Shown piece after piece: positions 44,700 to 51,973 of a stretch of DNA of 64,000 nucleotides (position 1 is the first letter of the stretch; each line of letters opens with the position of its first letter). Origin of the DNA: Thalassovita sp. (GTDB lineage Bacteria; Pseudomonadota; Alphaproteobacteria; Rhodobacterales; Rhodobacteraceae). The notes under the pieces were generated by a model. That model made no database searches, was not told the origin of the DNA, and worked only from the letters and a program-made list of their open reading frames with translations. Location of the stretch: positions 107,398 through 171,397 of the forward strand of contig JARGPB010000008.1 of assembly GCA_029212905.1 (NCBI GenBank), written 5' to 3'. Made by a program: the position numbers and the translations under genes.

Positions 44700-44880
44700 A
44701 TGAGGCCAGCCATCCTTACCATGTCCCCAAACGGGTCAGGATATTTAGCCCGCTAAGCGGGGGCTTCTAGCTTTGGGCAAATGAAATTTGTCTTCCGTGT
44801 CCCTAAGTCTCGGAGGTTAATATATTTCACAAGCCATTTTCAGACCAGCAGGGTCTTCCGGGAAACCGGGAGACCCTTAT
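44700..44880 (+). ncRNA. candidate small RNA convergent with the luxR-type gene
   Basis: Downstream of the promoter-like element the sequence contains the hairpins AGCCCGC-TAA-GCGGGGGCT at 44750-44768 and GGCAAAT-GAA-ATTTGTC. It ends in a strong stem GGGTCTTCCGG / CCGGGAGACCC at 44851-44876 followed by TTATTTC. That end structure lies just past the luxR-type stop and may also terminate that gene. I do not recognise an RNA family. Confidence 0.4.
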
Positions 44881-44881
44881 T

Positions 44882-45742
44882 TCAATCTGAACGCACCCGG
44901 ACGCCTGCGTCATCCATCTCGATCAGGATATCCGTGCCGTCAGCACCAAATTGCGGGTCTGGCAACAGGCCAGCGCACATGGCAAGGGCCGCGATCTCGG
45001 CACGATTGGACAGGTTTGCTTTGACCATCAGACTGTGCATCCGCTGACGCAAGGCCGACACGGAAATCCCCAGATCAGCCGAAATCTGCTTGTCCTGAAG
45101 CCCTCGCCCAACCATCTCCAACAGCTCTTTTTGCTTGTCTGTGATCTCATTCCGTTCAAAGAACTCGCTCGAGAAATGCGTCATATATCGTTGATGCGCC
45201 ACCATCGCGGCAACGTTCAGCGTCCAGCCATGCTCGTCCAGGATTTCCAGCATCCGCTCGCGAGGGTGATCCCCAGAAAACGAAATCATCGCGGCCTGAG
45301 GCGGCGCATGCAAACGCAACGGAATCGACAATCCCCCACGCAATCCCCGTTCCGCAGCCATTCCCAGAACCTCAAGCCGAAGTTCAGGCACGTCTTGATA
45401 GGCGTCGATAAATTCTAACCCGATCATGATTGGCGTCAGGTGGTGCATCGCGTGGCTGCGAAACGTGGACCATTTCTGCACGTCTGGATCCGTGTTCAGT
45501 TCGCTCAACCATCTGGAATCATAAGAGGTGCGAATGAACAACGTCCGCCGCCATTCAGCATAGCTGCTGGCGGCCACAAAATCGATGTACGGCAAACCGA
45601 CAGAGCGCCCCAAGGCGACCAACCTGTTCCAAACCTCGACCGAGCTTGTGGTGTTTTCGATATCCGCCAGGAATTCGTGCAGTCGTTCGGGCGTGAAACT
45701 TTCAGCCCTCAGAAGCTTGCGATGCCCCCGCCCGGACGGCAT
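44882..45742 (-). CDS. LuxR-type transcriptional regulator with autoinducer-binding-like domain
   Basis: A 286-residue regulator. The C-terminal HTH is clear: TDKQKELLEMVGRGLQDKQISADLGISVSALRQRMHSLMVKANLSNRAEIAALA at about 205-258. The N-terminal 170 residues fit the autoinducer-binding fold (SYDSRWLSELNTDPDVQKW; GLRGGLSIPLR). The tyrosine normally four residues after the conserved Trp is Leu here, so ligand preference may be unusual. No luxI-type synthase is in the window. It follows the unknown gene at 45746 by three bases, so the two form one unit. Confidence 0.85.
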   Translation of the reverse strand: MPSGRGHRKLLRAESFTPERLHEFLADIENTTSSVEVWNRLVALGRSVGLPYIDFVAASSYAEWRRTLFIRTSYDSRWLSELNTDPDVQKWSTFRSHAMHHLTPIMIGLEFIDAYQDVPELRLEVLGMAAERGLRGGLSIPLRLHAPPQAAMISFSGDHPRERMLEILDEHGWTLNVAAMVAHQRYMTHFSSEFFERNEITDKQKELLEMVGRGLQDKQISADLGISVSALRQRMHSLMVKANLSNRAEIAALAMCAGLLPDPQFGADGTDILIEMDDAGVRVRSD

Positions 45743-45745
45743 GCG

Positions 45746-46204
45746 TCAGGTAGCTTCTTCTTCAAGATGCAACTTCATCTCGATCAGGACATGCTGCAAG
45801 GCAAGCGTCTCTTTCAGCAGGCGTTTGGCTTCGTTGATCGTGATGATCCCGTCCTCAATGGACTGGTTATACTCGGCCATCAGCATGGCAAACCGCTGGC
45901 TCAGCGCGATCACGTCCGAATTCACCCCACCGGCCGGATCACTGTTTTCGCGGTTCTCGTTGTAGGACAACGAAATATCATTCAGATCAGCCAACGCACT
46001 GGTGACATGAGGAAAAGACGCCGCCTCCTCTAGCGCCGCAACAGCGTCGATGGGCATGAACCGGTCCGCATGTTCCGGGTTGTCCGAGTAATAGCGCCCA
46101 AGCGTCGCCTTTGACTTGCCGGTGACAACACAGGCGGCCTCAATGCCGACGTCCTTGACCAAGGCCTCGGTGTGTTTTTTCAGGTATCCAGGGACAACAG
46201 TCAT
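45746..46204 (-). CDS. unknown protein coupled to the LuxR-type regulator
   Basis: A 152-residue protein that I cannot name. The N-terminal 60 residues look like a helix-turn-helix region (VKDVGIEAACVVTGKSKATLGRYYSD), and the C-terminal half is helical, likely coiled coil (SQRFAMLMAEYNQSIEDGIITINEAKRLLKETLALQHVLIEMKLHLEEE). A phage-derived or XRE-like DNA-binding protein is possible. It precedes the LuxR-type gene by three bases. An inverted repeat lies about 100 bases upstream. Confidence 0.65.
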   Translation of the reverse strand: MTVVPGYLKKHTEALVKDVGIEAACVVTGKSKATLGRYYSDNPEHADRFMPIDAVAALEEAASFPHVTSALADLNDISLSYNENRENSDPAGGVNSDVIALSQRFAMLMAEYNQSIEDGIITINEAKRLLKETLALQHVLIEMKLHLEEEAT

Positions 46205-46303
46205 AGGTCAGCCTTTGCAAAATCCCGGATCACGTCGGGTACGGGGAAAACAGTCAGTCGTTTCCCATTACTCATTTTGAACCCCTATGTCATTGATAAA
46301 CAA

Positions 46304-46325
46304 GACCCAAGAAGTTTTCTGGGTC
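46304..46325. promoter_or_regulatory. inverted repeat, possible operator of the luxR-type unit
   Basis: GACCCA and TGGGTC are separated by 10 bases, giving a 22-bp imperfect palindrome about 100 bases upstream of the minus-strand gene pair. The size is like operators of LuxR- or TetR-type proteins. The owner is unknown. Confidence 0.4.
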
Positions 46326-46379
46326 GGTAACGTTGTGTGAAAGTGACAAGTAATCGGCATTTGTGCGCCGATTGGTAGA

Positions 46380-46513
46380 AGTTTCAGGCTCTTGTGTGCG
46401 GGCTTGAAACTGGTCGGGCAACCGACCTTGAAGGCGAGCCTGCCGCGCGGGAACCGGTGCCAACCATCCCCAGGGCTTTGGCCCATCAGTGCGCCCTGCG
46501 CTGCGGGCTCGTC
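46380..46513 (+). ncRNA. candidate structured RNA upstream of tdk
   Basis: Three nested or consecutive stems are visible. AGTTTCAGGCTC pairs with GGGCTTGAAACT (12 bp with G-U pairs, loop of 8). GGTCGG-GCAA-CCGACC has a GNRA tetraloop. An 8-bp stem GGCGAGCC / GGCTCGTC encloses a 65-base domain with a further AGGGC-TTTG-GCCC hairpin. tdk starts 66 bases later with a weak ribosome site, so this may be its leader or a separate RNA. Not a family I recognise. Confidence 0.4.
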
Positions 46514-46578
46514 AACACCCGCCCCTTGTCGCCTCACGAGCGCTTGCAACGCACGGCGAATGGCGACAAAAACAGCCC

Positions 46579-47157
46579 ATGGCCAAACTCTACTTCAACT
46601 ATTCCACCATGAACGCCGGAAAATCGACGGTGCTGCTTCAGGCATCGCACAATTACCGGGAACGCGGGATGCAGACCTATCTGCTCACCGCGCAATTCGA
46701 CAATCGCACGGGCGAAGGGCGGATTGCGTCACGGATCGGTATCGGATCAGAGGCGGACACATTCGCCCCCGGCGAAGATTTGTTCGCCAAACTGACCACC
46801 CGACTGGATCAAGGCCCCGTGGCCTGCGTGTTCATCGACGAAGCTCAATTTCTGGAAAAAGCGCAAGTCTGGCAACTCGCGCGCGCGGTGGATGATCTGG
46901 GCGTGCCAGTCATGTGCTATGGCCTGAGAGTAGACTTCCAAGGCGAACTTTTCCCTGGCTCAGCCGCACTGTTGGCCTTGGCCGATGAAATGCGCGAGGT
47001 CCGCACAATCTGTCATTGTGGAAAGAAGGCTACGATGGTCGTTCGAATGGGGCCCGACGGCGCGCCCCTGCACGAGGGCGCCCAGGTGCAGATCGGCGGC
47101 AATGAAACCTATGTCAGCCTATGCCGTCGTCATTGGCGCGAAACCATGGACGCCTGA
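46579..47157 (+). CDS. tdk: thymidine kinase
   Basis: A 192-residue type II thymidine kinase that phosphorylates thymidine in the salvage route. Walker A is STMNAGKST (about 8-16), FIDEAQFL is the Walker B region, CYGLRVDFQGELFPGS is the lasso region, and the zinc site is made by Cys in RTICHCGKKA and the later LCRRHW. Length is normal. The region just upstream is strongly structured. Confidence 0.95.
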   Translation: MAKLYFNYSTMNAGKSTVLLQASHNYRERGMQTYLLTAQFDNRTGEGRIASRIGIGSEADTFAPGEDLFAKLTTRLDQGPVACVFIDEAQFLEKAQVWQLARAVDDLGVPVMCYGLRVDFQGELFPGSAALLALADEMREVRTICHCGKKATMVVRMGPDGAPLHEGAQVQIGGNETYVSLCRRHWRETMDA

Positions 47158-47207
47158 CGGAGCTCACCCAAGGGGCGCTGCCCCTTCTTGGCCTCCGGCC
47201 AATTCAT

Positions 47208-47270
47208 CCCCGGAGTATTTCTGGCAAGATGAAAGGCACAGGCCCATTTTTCACCTTGCCTAAAATACTC
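47208..47270. repeat. inverted pair of the dispersed intergenic repeat
   Basis: A reverse copy (GAGTATTTCTGGCAAGATGAAA-like, 47213-47234) and a forward copy (TTTCACCTTGCCTAAAATACTC-like, 47249-47270) face each other between convergent tdk and the ketoacyl synthase gene. Together they can form a long hairpin with a short loop. Just upstream are the small stems GGGGC-GCT-GCCCC and TTGGCC-TCC-GGCCAA. The layout would suit a bidirectional terminator. Confidence 0.65.
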
Positions 47271-47305
47271 AAATCCCAACGGAAGCCCCCAGCGCAATGT
47301 CCTTT

Positions 47306-48427
47306 TTAGGCACGCTCGATCAGTACAGATCCAACTGAGTACCCGGCACCGAAAGAACAAATTACGCCAACATCACCCGGCTGCATGTCATCCGAGTATT
47401 TTGAAAATGCGATGATCGATCCGGCGGAAGATGTATTCGCATAGTCTTGGAGGATGTTGGGCTGCTCGCCGTTGGCGGGTTCACGCCCCAACACCTTGCG
47501 ACCTACAAAATCGTTCATGCCCTTATTGGCCTGATGCAGCCACATCCGGCACAGCTGATCCGGTGCCACATCTGCGTCTGCAAGGTGGGCCAGGATATGG
47601 CTGGACACCATAGGCACCACTTCCTTGAAGACCTTTCGGCCATTCTGCATGAATTGCATGTCGCGGCGGTCCGCGACCCCATCGGGGCGGTTCCGGCGCA
47701 GAAAGCCCAGATTGTTGCGGATATTGTTGGAGAATTTCGTCTGGCAACGCGTGGAATGCACGATGAAATGCGCGCCCTTTGCGTCTTCGGCCCGCTCGAG
47801 CACAGTTGCTGTGGCCACGTCGCCAAAGATAAAGTGACAGTCTCGGTCGCGCCATTCCAGGTGGCCACTGGTGATTTCCGGGTTCACCACGATGGCACAG
47901 CGCACCGATCCCGCGCGGATCATATCCGCCGCCGCCTGAATCCCGAAGGTGGCCGAGCTACAGGCCACATTCATATCAAACGCGAACCCGCCAGCGCCCA
48001 AAGCTTGCTGGATCTCGATCGCCACCGCAGGATAAGCGCGTTCCATATTCGAGGCAGCGCAAATCACCAGATCCACGTCTTCCGGCAGGCGACCGGCTTG
48101 CTCGAGCGCAGTTTTGCACGCATCCATGGCGATCTCGGTCATGATACCGGGTTCGTCATCGCTGCGCTGGCGGAACCGTGGGTACATACGCGTCGGATCC
48201 AGGATACCGTCCTTTTCCAGAACATAGCGTTGCTCGATGCCGCTGGCCTTGAAGATGAACTCGGGCGAGGAATGATCTTTGGCCGTGATCTCACCAGCGG
48301 CGATCTGGTCGGCATGCTCAGCGTTGTACAGATCGGCGTAAGCGTTGAAGGATTCGGCCAGTTCTTCGTTGGTGATAACGTTGGGCGGGGTGTAGACCCC
48401 TGTCCCGCTAATAGCCACTTTGTACAT
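47306..48427 (-). CDS. beta-ketoacyl-ACP synthase III family protein
   Basis: A 373-residue thiolase-fold condensing enzyme. The Cys-His-Asn triad is visible: MNVACSSATFG, MWLHQANKGM and YANTSSAGS. It is longer than housekeeping FabH (about 320). Its start (AISGTGVYTPPNVITNEELAESFNAY) resembles the 373-residue group that includes Pseudomonas PA3286, which condenses medium-chain acyl-CoA with malonyl-ACP. That specificity is by resemblance only. Confidence 0.88.
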   Translation of the reverse strand: MYKVAISGTGVYTPPNVITNEELAESFNAYADLYNAEHADQIAAGEITAKDHSSPEFIFKASGIEQRYVLEKDGILDPTRMYPRFRQRSDDEPGIMTEIAMDACKTALEQAGRLPEDVDLVICAASNMERAYPAVAIEIQQALGAGGFAFDMNVACSSATFGIQAAADMIRAGSVRCAIVVNPEITSGHLEWRDRDCHFIFGDVATATVLERAEDAKGAHFIVHSTRCQTKFSNNIRNNLGFLRRNRPDGVADRRDMQFMQNGRKVFKEVVPMVSSHILAHLADADVAPDQLCRMWLHQANKGMNDFVGRKVLGREPANGEQPNILQDYANTSSAGSIIAFSKYSDDMQPGDVGVICSFGAGYSVGSVLIERA

Positions 48428-48509
48428 TGGAACCCCTTCGAAATTTGCTCTTCAGATCACCCTGTGCAGGGGGGCAGGTCAAGCCCCACTGCCGTATGGT
48501 CAACACCCC

Positions 48510-49478
48510 TTATACTGGATTTGGCAACGGTTTTCCGTCGAAAAAGGCCTGTAAATTGTCCAGCACCAGCATCCCCATGTCCGTCCGCACATTCAGCGCT
48601 GCGGTCCCCAGGTGCGGCAGCAAGGTGACATTGTTCATCTGGCACAGGGCGTCAGGCACCAGGGGTTCGTTTTCATAGACGTCCAGGCCCGCACCGCCGA
48701 TCTGTCCACCGCTGAGGGCCGCAATCAAAGCAGATTCGTCCACCACATCCCCGCGCGAGATATTGATGAAATGCGCATGTGGCTGCATCGCAGAAAACAC
48801 CTGCGATCCGATCAAATGACGCGTCTCCGCCCCACCCGGCACGGCCGCCACAAGGATGTCGACCTTCGAGGCCAGCGCCGTCAGGCTGTCCGCCTGCGTT
48901 GCCGGGAACTCCAGCTCTTTGGCCGAGCGGTTGTGATACAGCACCTCCATCCCGAACCCGAAATGACAGCGCCGTGCAATGGCTTGACCGATCCGCCCCA
49001 TACCAACGATGCCGACCGTGCGGCCGGTGACGTGCATCCCCAACATCTGCGTCGGGTGCCAGCCGTTCCAATGGCCTGCGCGCACCAGGCGCTCACCCTC
49101 GGCGGCGCGGCGGGCGCTCATCAAGATCAAGGTCATGGCGATGTCCGCCGTAGCGTCCGTAACGGCACCCGGCGTGTTCGTCACCTTCACCCCGTGATCC
49201 GCCGCCGCGGCCACATCTATGTGATTATACCCGACCCCGAAATTCGCCAGGATACGACACCGAGGCCGCCCGAAATCAGCAAAAATCCCAGCATTGAAAT
49301 GATCGCCAAGCGTCGGCATCACCCCGTCATACAGCGCCAACGCCGAACGCATCTCGGCTTCGGTCATCGGCTGGGTGTTTTCGCGCAGCTCGACCTCGAA
49401 CAGATCATGGGCACGGGTCAGAACTGCATCCGGCAGAGGACGGCTGAGCAGCACCCGAGGGCGTTTCGACCGTGCCAT
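48510..49478 (-). CDS. D-2-hydroxyacid dehydrogenase (glyoxylate/hydroxypyruvate reductase type)
   Basis: A 322-residue NAD(P)-dependent dehydrogenase. GIVGMGRIGQAIARR is the nucleotide fold near 150. The catalytic Arg lies in NISRGDVVDE, the Glu in DVYENEP and the His in LPHLGTA. The family reduces glyoxylate or hydroxypyruvate, and which one is preferred cannot be told. The ATG overlaps the csaA stop (TGATG), so it is the last gene of a proC-csaA-dehydrogenase run. Confidence 0.92.
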   Translation of the reverse strand: MARSKRPRVLLSRPLPDAVLTRAHDLFEVELRENTQPMTEAEMRSALALYDGVMPTLGDHFNAGIFADFGRPRCRILANFGVGYNHIDVAAAADHGVKVTNTPGAVTDATADIAMTLILMSARRAAEGERLVRAGHWNGWHPTQMLGMHVTGRTVGIVGMGRIGQAIARRCHFGFGMEVLYHNRSAKELEFPATQADSLTALASKVDILVAAVPGGAETRHLIGSQVFSAMQPHAHFINISRGDVVDESALIAALSGGQIGGAGLDVYENEPLVPDALCQMNNVTLLPHLGTAALNVRTDMGMLVLDNLQAFFDGKPLPNPV

Positions 49479-49816
49479 CAAAACATCCGCCCGCCCAGAG
49501 GAACGTCTTGCTCGGGGGTCAGCAGGACCACCTCTCCCTCTGCGTCGGGGACGCCCAGGACCAGCACCTCGGACATGAATTTACCGATCTGGCGGGGGGG
49601 GAAATTCACAACCCCCATCACAGACCGTCCCACCAAGGTTTCGGGCGTATAATGCCGGGTCAGCTGTGCGCTGGTCTTGCGTTCGCCAATCTCGGGACCG
49701 AAATCAATCCACATTTTGATCGCCGCTTTACGCGCCTCGGGGTAGGGTTCGGCGCGCAGGACGCGGCCCACCCGAATATCCACCTTCAGGAAATCATCAA
49801 AGCTGATCTCAGCCAT
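49478..49816 (-). CDS. csaA: CsaA-type tRNA-binding domain protein
   Basis: A 112-residue protein consisting of one tRNA-binding OB domain. DFLKVDIRVGRVLRAEPYPEARK, the ARKAAIKMWIDFGPEIGERKTSAQLT region and RQIGKFMSEVLVLGVPD match CsaA, which has export-related chaperone activity in Bacillus. The ATG at 49816 was chosen because it begins MAEISFDDF. It overlaps the proC end by eight bases. Confidence 0.92.
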   Translation of the reverse strand: MAEISFDDFLKVDIRVGRVLRAEPYPEARKAAIKMWIDFGPEIGERKTSAQLTRHYTPETLVGRSVMGVVNFPPRQIGKFMSEVLVLGVPDAEGEVVLLTPEQDVPLGGRMF

Positions 49817-50624
49817 TTGCCAGCTCCTTTGACCGATCTGCGGCCGCCTTGACCGCACGTTTCAGCAGCGCCGGGAACCCATCCTTTTCGTTCATCAGAA
49901 CTTCTAGCGCGGCTTGTGTCGTGCCATTGGGGCTGGTCACGTTGATCCGCAACTGAGACGGCGAATCCTTGGCCTGTTCTGCCAGCGCACCAGCACCAGC
50001 GACCGTCGCCTTGGCCAGCTGCATCGCCAGATCAGAGGACAGGCCTTGTGCCTCTCCGGCTGCGGCCAACGTCTCGATCATGTGGAACACATAGGCCGGG
50101 CCGGACCCTGATACGCCTGTCACCGCATCCATCTGGGCCTCGCTGTCCAGCCGGACAACCTGTCCCACGGCCTCCAGCAGCGCCTGAGCCAGATCCATAT
50201 GGCCACCGGACGCATGGCTATTTCCAATGATCGCCGTGATCCCGCGACCAACAGCAGCCGGCGTGTTCGGCATCGCGCGAATAATGGGGGTCTGAGCGCC
50301 CAGCATGTCCTGATAAGTCGCAATGCTAATCCCTGCGGCAACGGACACGAACAGCGTGTCACCGTTGCCCATCGCAGCCAGCGTCGGCAGCGCATCGCCC
50401 ATCATCTGAGGTTTCACTGCGATCAGCACAATCGCGGGGTTTTCAGGCAGGTCCACATTCAAATGAACGCCCGTCGCCGTCAGCCACTCCGAGGGGTACG
50501 GATCCAGCACCCACACGGATGTCGCTGGCAGCCCCTGTTTCAGCCAGCCTTCCAGCATGGCCGAACCCATCTTGCCGCAGCCCAGCAGTACCAGCCCGGC
50601 CTTGGCCACATGATCCATATTCAT
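49809..50624 (-). CDS. proC: pyrroline-5-carboxylate reductase
   Basis: A 271-residue NADPH-dependent enzyme for the last step of proline synthesis. GLVLLGCGKMGSAMLEGWL is the nucleotide-binding start, RAMPNTPAAVGRGITAI follows, and the C-terminal signature VTSPNGTTQAALEVL is near 230. Located 41 bases after the ybjN-domain gene on the same strand. Confidence 0.95.
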   Translation of the reverse strand: MNMDHVAKAGLVLLGCGKMGSAMLEGWLKQGLPATSVWVLDPYPSEWLTATGVHLNVDLPENPAIVLIAVKPQMMGDALPTLAAMGNGDTLFVSVAAGISIATYQDMLGAQTPIIRAMPNTPAAVGRGITAIIGNSHASGGHMDLAQALLEAVGQVVRLDSEAQMDAVTGVSGSGPAYVFHMIETLAAAGEAQGLSSDLAMQLAKATVAGAGALAEQAKDSPSQLRINVTSPNGTTQAALEVLMNEKDGFPALLKRAVKAAADRSKELANG

Positions 50625-50665
50625 GGCAATCCCCTCGCCTGTTCACATCGGTTCGGGGAGAAGTG

Positions 50666-51166
50666 TTACGCGCGCCCGTAGGCCTCTGCAATGGCGACCT
50701 GCAAGGCCTGTGCGGGCTCTTGCCCACCCCAGACAACCAGTTGCAGCGCCGGGTAATAGCGCTCGGCGCTCATGACTGCGGCGTTGATCAGCGTATCCAC
50801 CTGATCGGGGCTGGCCACCTGCCCGCCCGCCAGCACCAAGCCATAGCGGAACACCATCAGCTGCTGCTCTTCCCAGAAGGTAAACGCCCCAGCCCAGCAT
50901 TGGTCATTCACTGCGTTCAGGGTCTTGTACAGCGCGGGCAGACGGTCCTGCGGCGGCTCCATTTCAAAGCTGCAAATCATCCGCAGGGTTTCGTCGTAAT
51001 CAGACCAGGCCAAAGTGATCGAGTACGTGCGCCACTGGCCTTCGACGGCCATCGCGATTTGGTCATCTGCGATCCGGTCGAATTCCCAATCGTGATGCTC
51101 GGCGATGTATTCCACCAGGTCGATCGGATGAAGATCTTCTTGCATGAACTGCTCAGACAATGCCAT
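50666..51166 (-). CDS. YbjN domain protein
   Basis: A 166-residue protein with the YbjN / DUF1790 fold (similar to a type III secretion chaperone fold). EYIAEHHDWEFDRIADDQIAMAVEGQWRTYSITLAWSD and LVLAGGQVASPDQVDTLINAAVMSAERYYPALQLV fit the family. E. coli YbjN is a stress-related regulator. The function here is unknown. It is the last host gene before the prophage, and about 270 bases separate its start from the phage end. Confidence 0.85.
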   Translation of the reverse strand: MALSEQFMQEDLHPIDLVEYIAEHHDWEFDRIADDQIAMAVEGQWRTYSITLAWSDYDETLRMICSFEMEPPQDRLPALYKTLNAVNDQCWAGAFTFWEEQQLMVFRYGLVLAGGQVASPDQVDTLINAAVMSAERYYPALQLVVWGGQEPAQALQVAIAEAYGRA

Positions 51167-51433
51167 GGGTCACCTCTTGTTGCTCTGTAGCGTTTCGGGC
51201 GATAGAGCGCCCAAGCGCTAGGTGCCTGCTCTAAGGAAAGGGGCTATTCCCGCCTCCCTTACCAGATATGGTGCATGCCCAATGCTTCATCTGTAAAGCT
51301 AAATTTTGGGGATAACCGCAATAAGTTGTGGATGAAATGGTATTTACCACCGCATACTGAGAAAAATAGGGCAAAGCAAAAGGCACCCACGCAGCGGTGG
51401 ATGCCTACAAATTTTTTCGTGATTTTTTCCAAG
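51167..51433. other. host intergenic region next to the prophage
   Basis: About 270 bases upstream of the ybjN-domain gene. It holds its promoter (not resolved) and the hairpin at 51381-51405. AT-richer than flanking genes. No protein frame is supported. Confidence 0.5.
51381..51405. terminator. intrinsic terminator-like hairpin in the host flank
   Basis: AGGCA-C-CCAC pairs with GTGG-A-TGCCT around GCAGCG. On the minus strand it is followed by TTTTGCTTTG, and on the plus strand by a later T6 run. It probably ended a host transcript before the phage inserted. Confidence 0.6.
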
Positions 51434-51480
51434 TGATAGCGGGCAGCGAAATTTGCAGTAATTGACACCAAAGTTTGCAG
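51434..51480. other. candidate phage right end with two transposase-type sites
   Basis: The terminal TG at 51434 is followed by two related 12-mers, CGAAATTTGCAG (51447-51458) and CAAAGTTTGCAG (51469-51480), exactly 22 bases apart, the spacing of the R1 and R2 MuA sites. More TTGCAG and CTGCAA motifs occur up to 51525. The five host bases before it are CCAAG, the predicted target duplication. Confidence 0.5.
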
Positions 51481-51537
51481 CAGAGCGGTTTTCTGACTGC
51501 AAGCGACCTCGAGTCACTTGCAGTGCAGCTTTGGGGA

Positions 51538-51903
51538 TCAGGGGTTTGGTTTCAAAAGTGTGGCAACTTGGATGAGTTTTAACACCCGTTGAATACCCTC
51601 ATCACAAGGTAGTGCAGTGCCGACCGCGAGGTTTGCCTCCCCGTCACGGGCGGCTTCAGCGGCTTCTTTCATATTCAAAGTAATCGTCGGCAGCAGATCA
51701 GCCGCCAGTTCGTATAGGTCAGCCATCAGGTCGGTCTCGGCCTTTTTGCAACCCATCTGATAGGCATCGCGCAAAGCCGCCTCGAGCTGCCACACGGCGA
51801 TCTCAGCGAAATCCAGCTGGTCACACTTCTGAGTTTCCAACGTATCAAAACCGGTGTGGCGCTGGGCGATGGTGGTAAGTTTCTGGGTCGTTGTCATTGT
51901 CAT
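51538..51903 (-). CDS. small phage protein, possibly DUF6900-like
   Basis: A 121-residue acidic, helical protein. The N-terminal stretch LTTIAQRHTGFDTLETQKCDQLDFAEIAVWQLEAALRDAYQMG recalls DUF6900 proteins of plasmids and phages, an assignment from memory only. It is the last gene before the phage end and follows the adenine methyltransferase. Start could be the ATG at 51903 or at 51897. Function unknown. Confidence 0.6.
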   Translation of the reverse strand: MTMTTTQKLTTIAQRHTGFDTLETQKCDQLDFAEIAVWQLEAALRDAYQMGCKKAETDLMADLYELAADLLPTITLNMKEAAEAARDGEANLAVGTALPCDEGIQRVLKLIQVATLLKPNP

Positions 51904-51973
51904 TTTTCCTCTGTTTGATGACATCGACATAGGTACTTTCCGGTGGATTGGAGCGCCTCGAAGACTGCTCTTT

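Larger units (their letters stand above)
44389..44881. other. about 490-base AT-richer intergenic region
   Basis: Between the carB terminator and the convergent luxR-type gene. The first 250 bases are AT-rich with no gene that I can support. From 44663 on there is a promoter-like element, several inverted repeats and a hairpin at 44851-44876 (see the candidate RNA). A short frame starting at 44781 runs antisense into the luxR-type gene and is not credible as protein. Confidence 0.55.
46205..46578. other. 374-base divergent intergenic region
   Basis: Lies between the minus-strand regulator pair and tdk. It holds an inverted repeat at 46304-46325 and a strongly structured stretch at 46380-46513, both listed separately. 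No protein frame is supported. An open frame runs from 46489 into tdk without a good start. Confidence 0.55.

Noticed and set aside
44781..45047. An 88-codon plus-strand frame overlapping the luxR-type gene end
   Set aside because: Its second half is antisense to the regulator's C-terminal coding region, and its first part lies in structured non-coding sequence.
46440..46500. Cobalamin riboswitch upstream of tdk
   Set aside because: A GGGAACCGGTGCC stretch resembles part of the B12 box, but the remaining conserved segments are absent and tdk is not a typical target.
51259..51471. A 70-codon minus-strand frame across the prophage boundary
   Set aside because: It crosses the predicted phage end and a terminator hairpin, and has no family resemblance.
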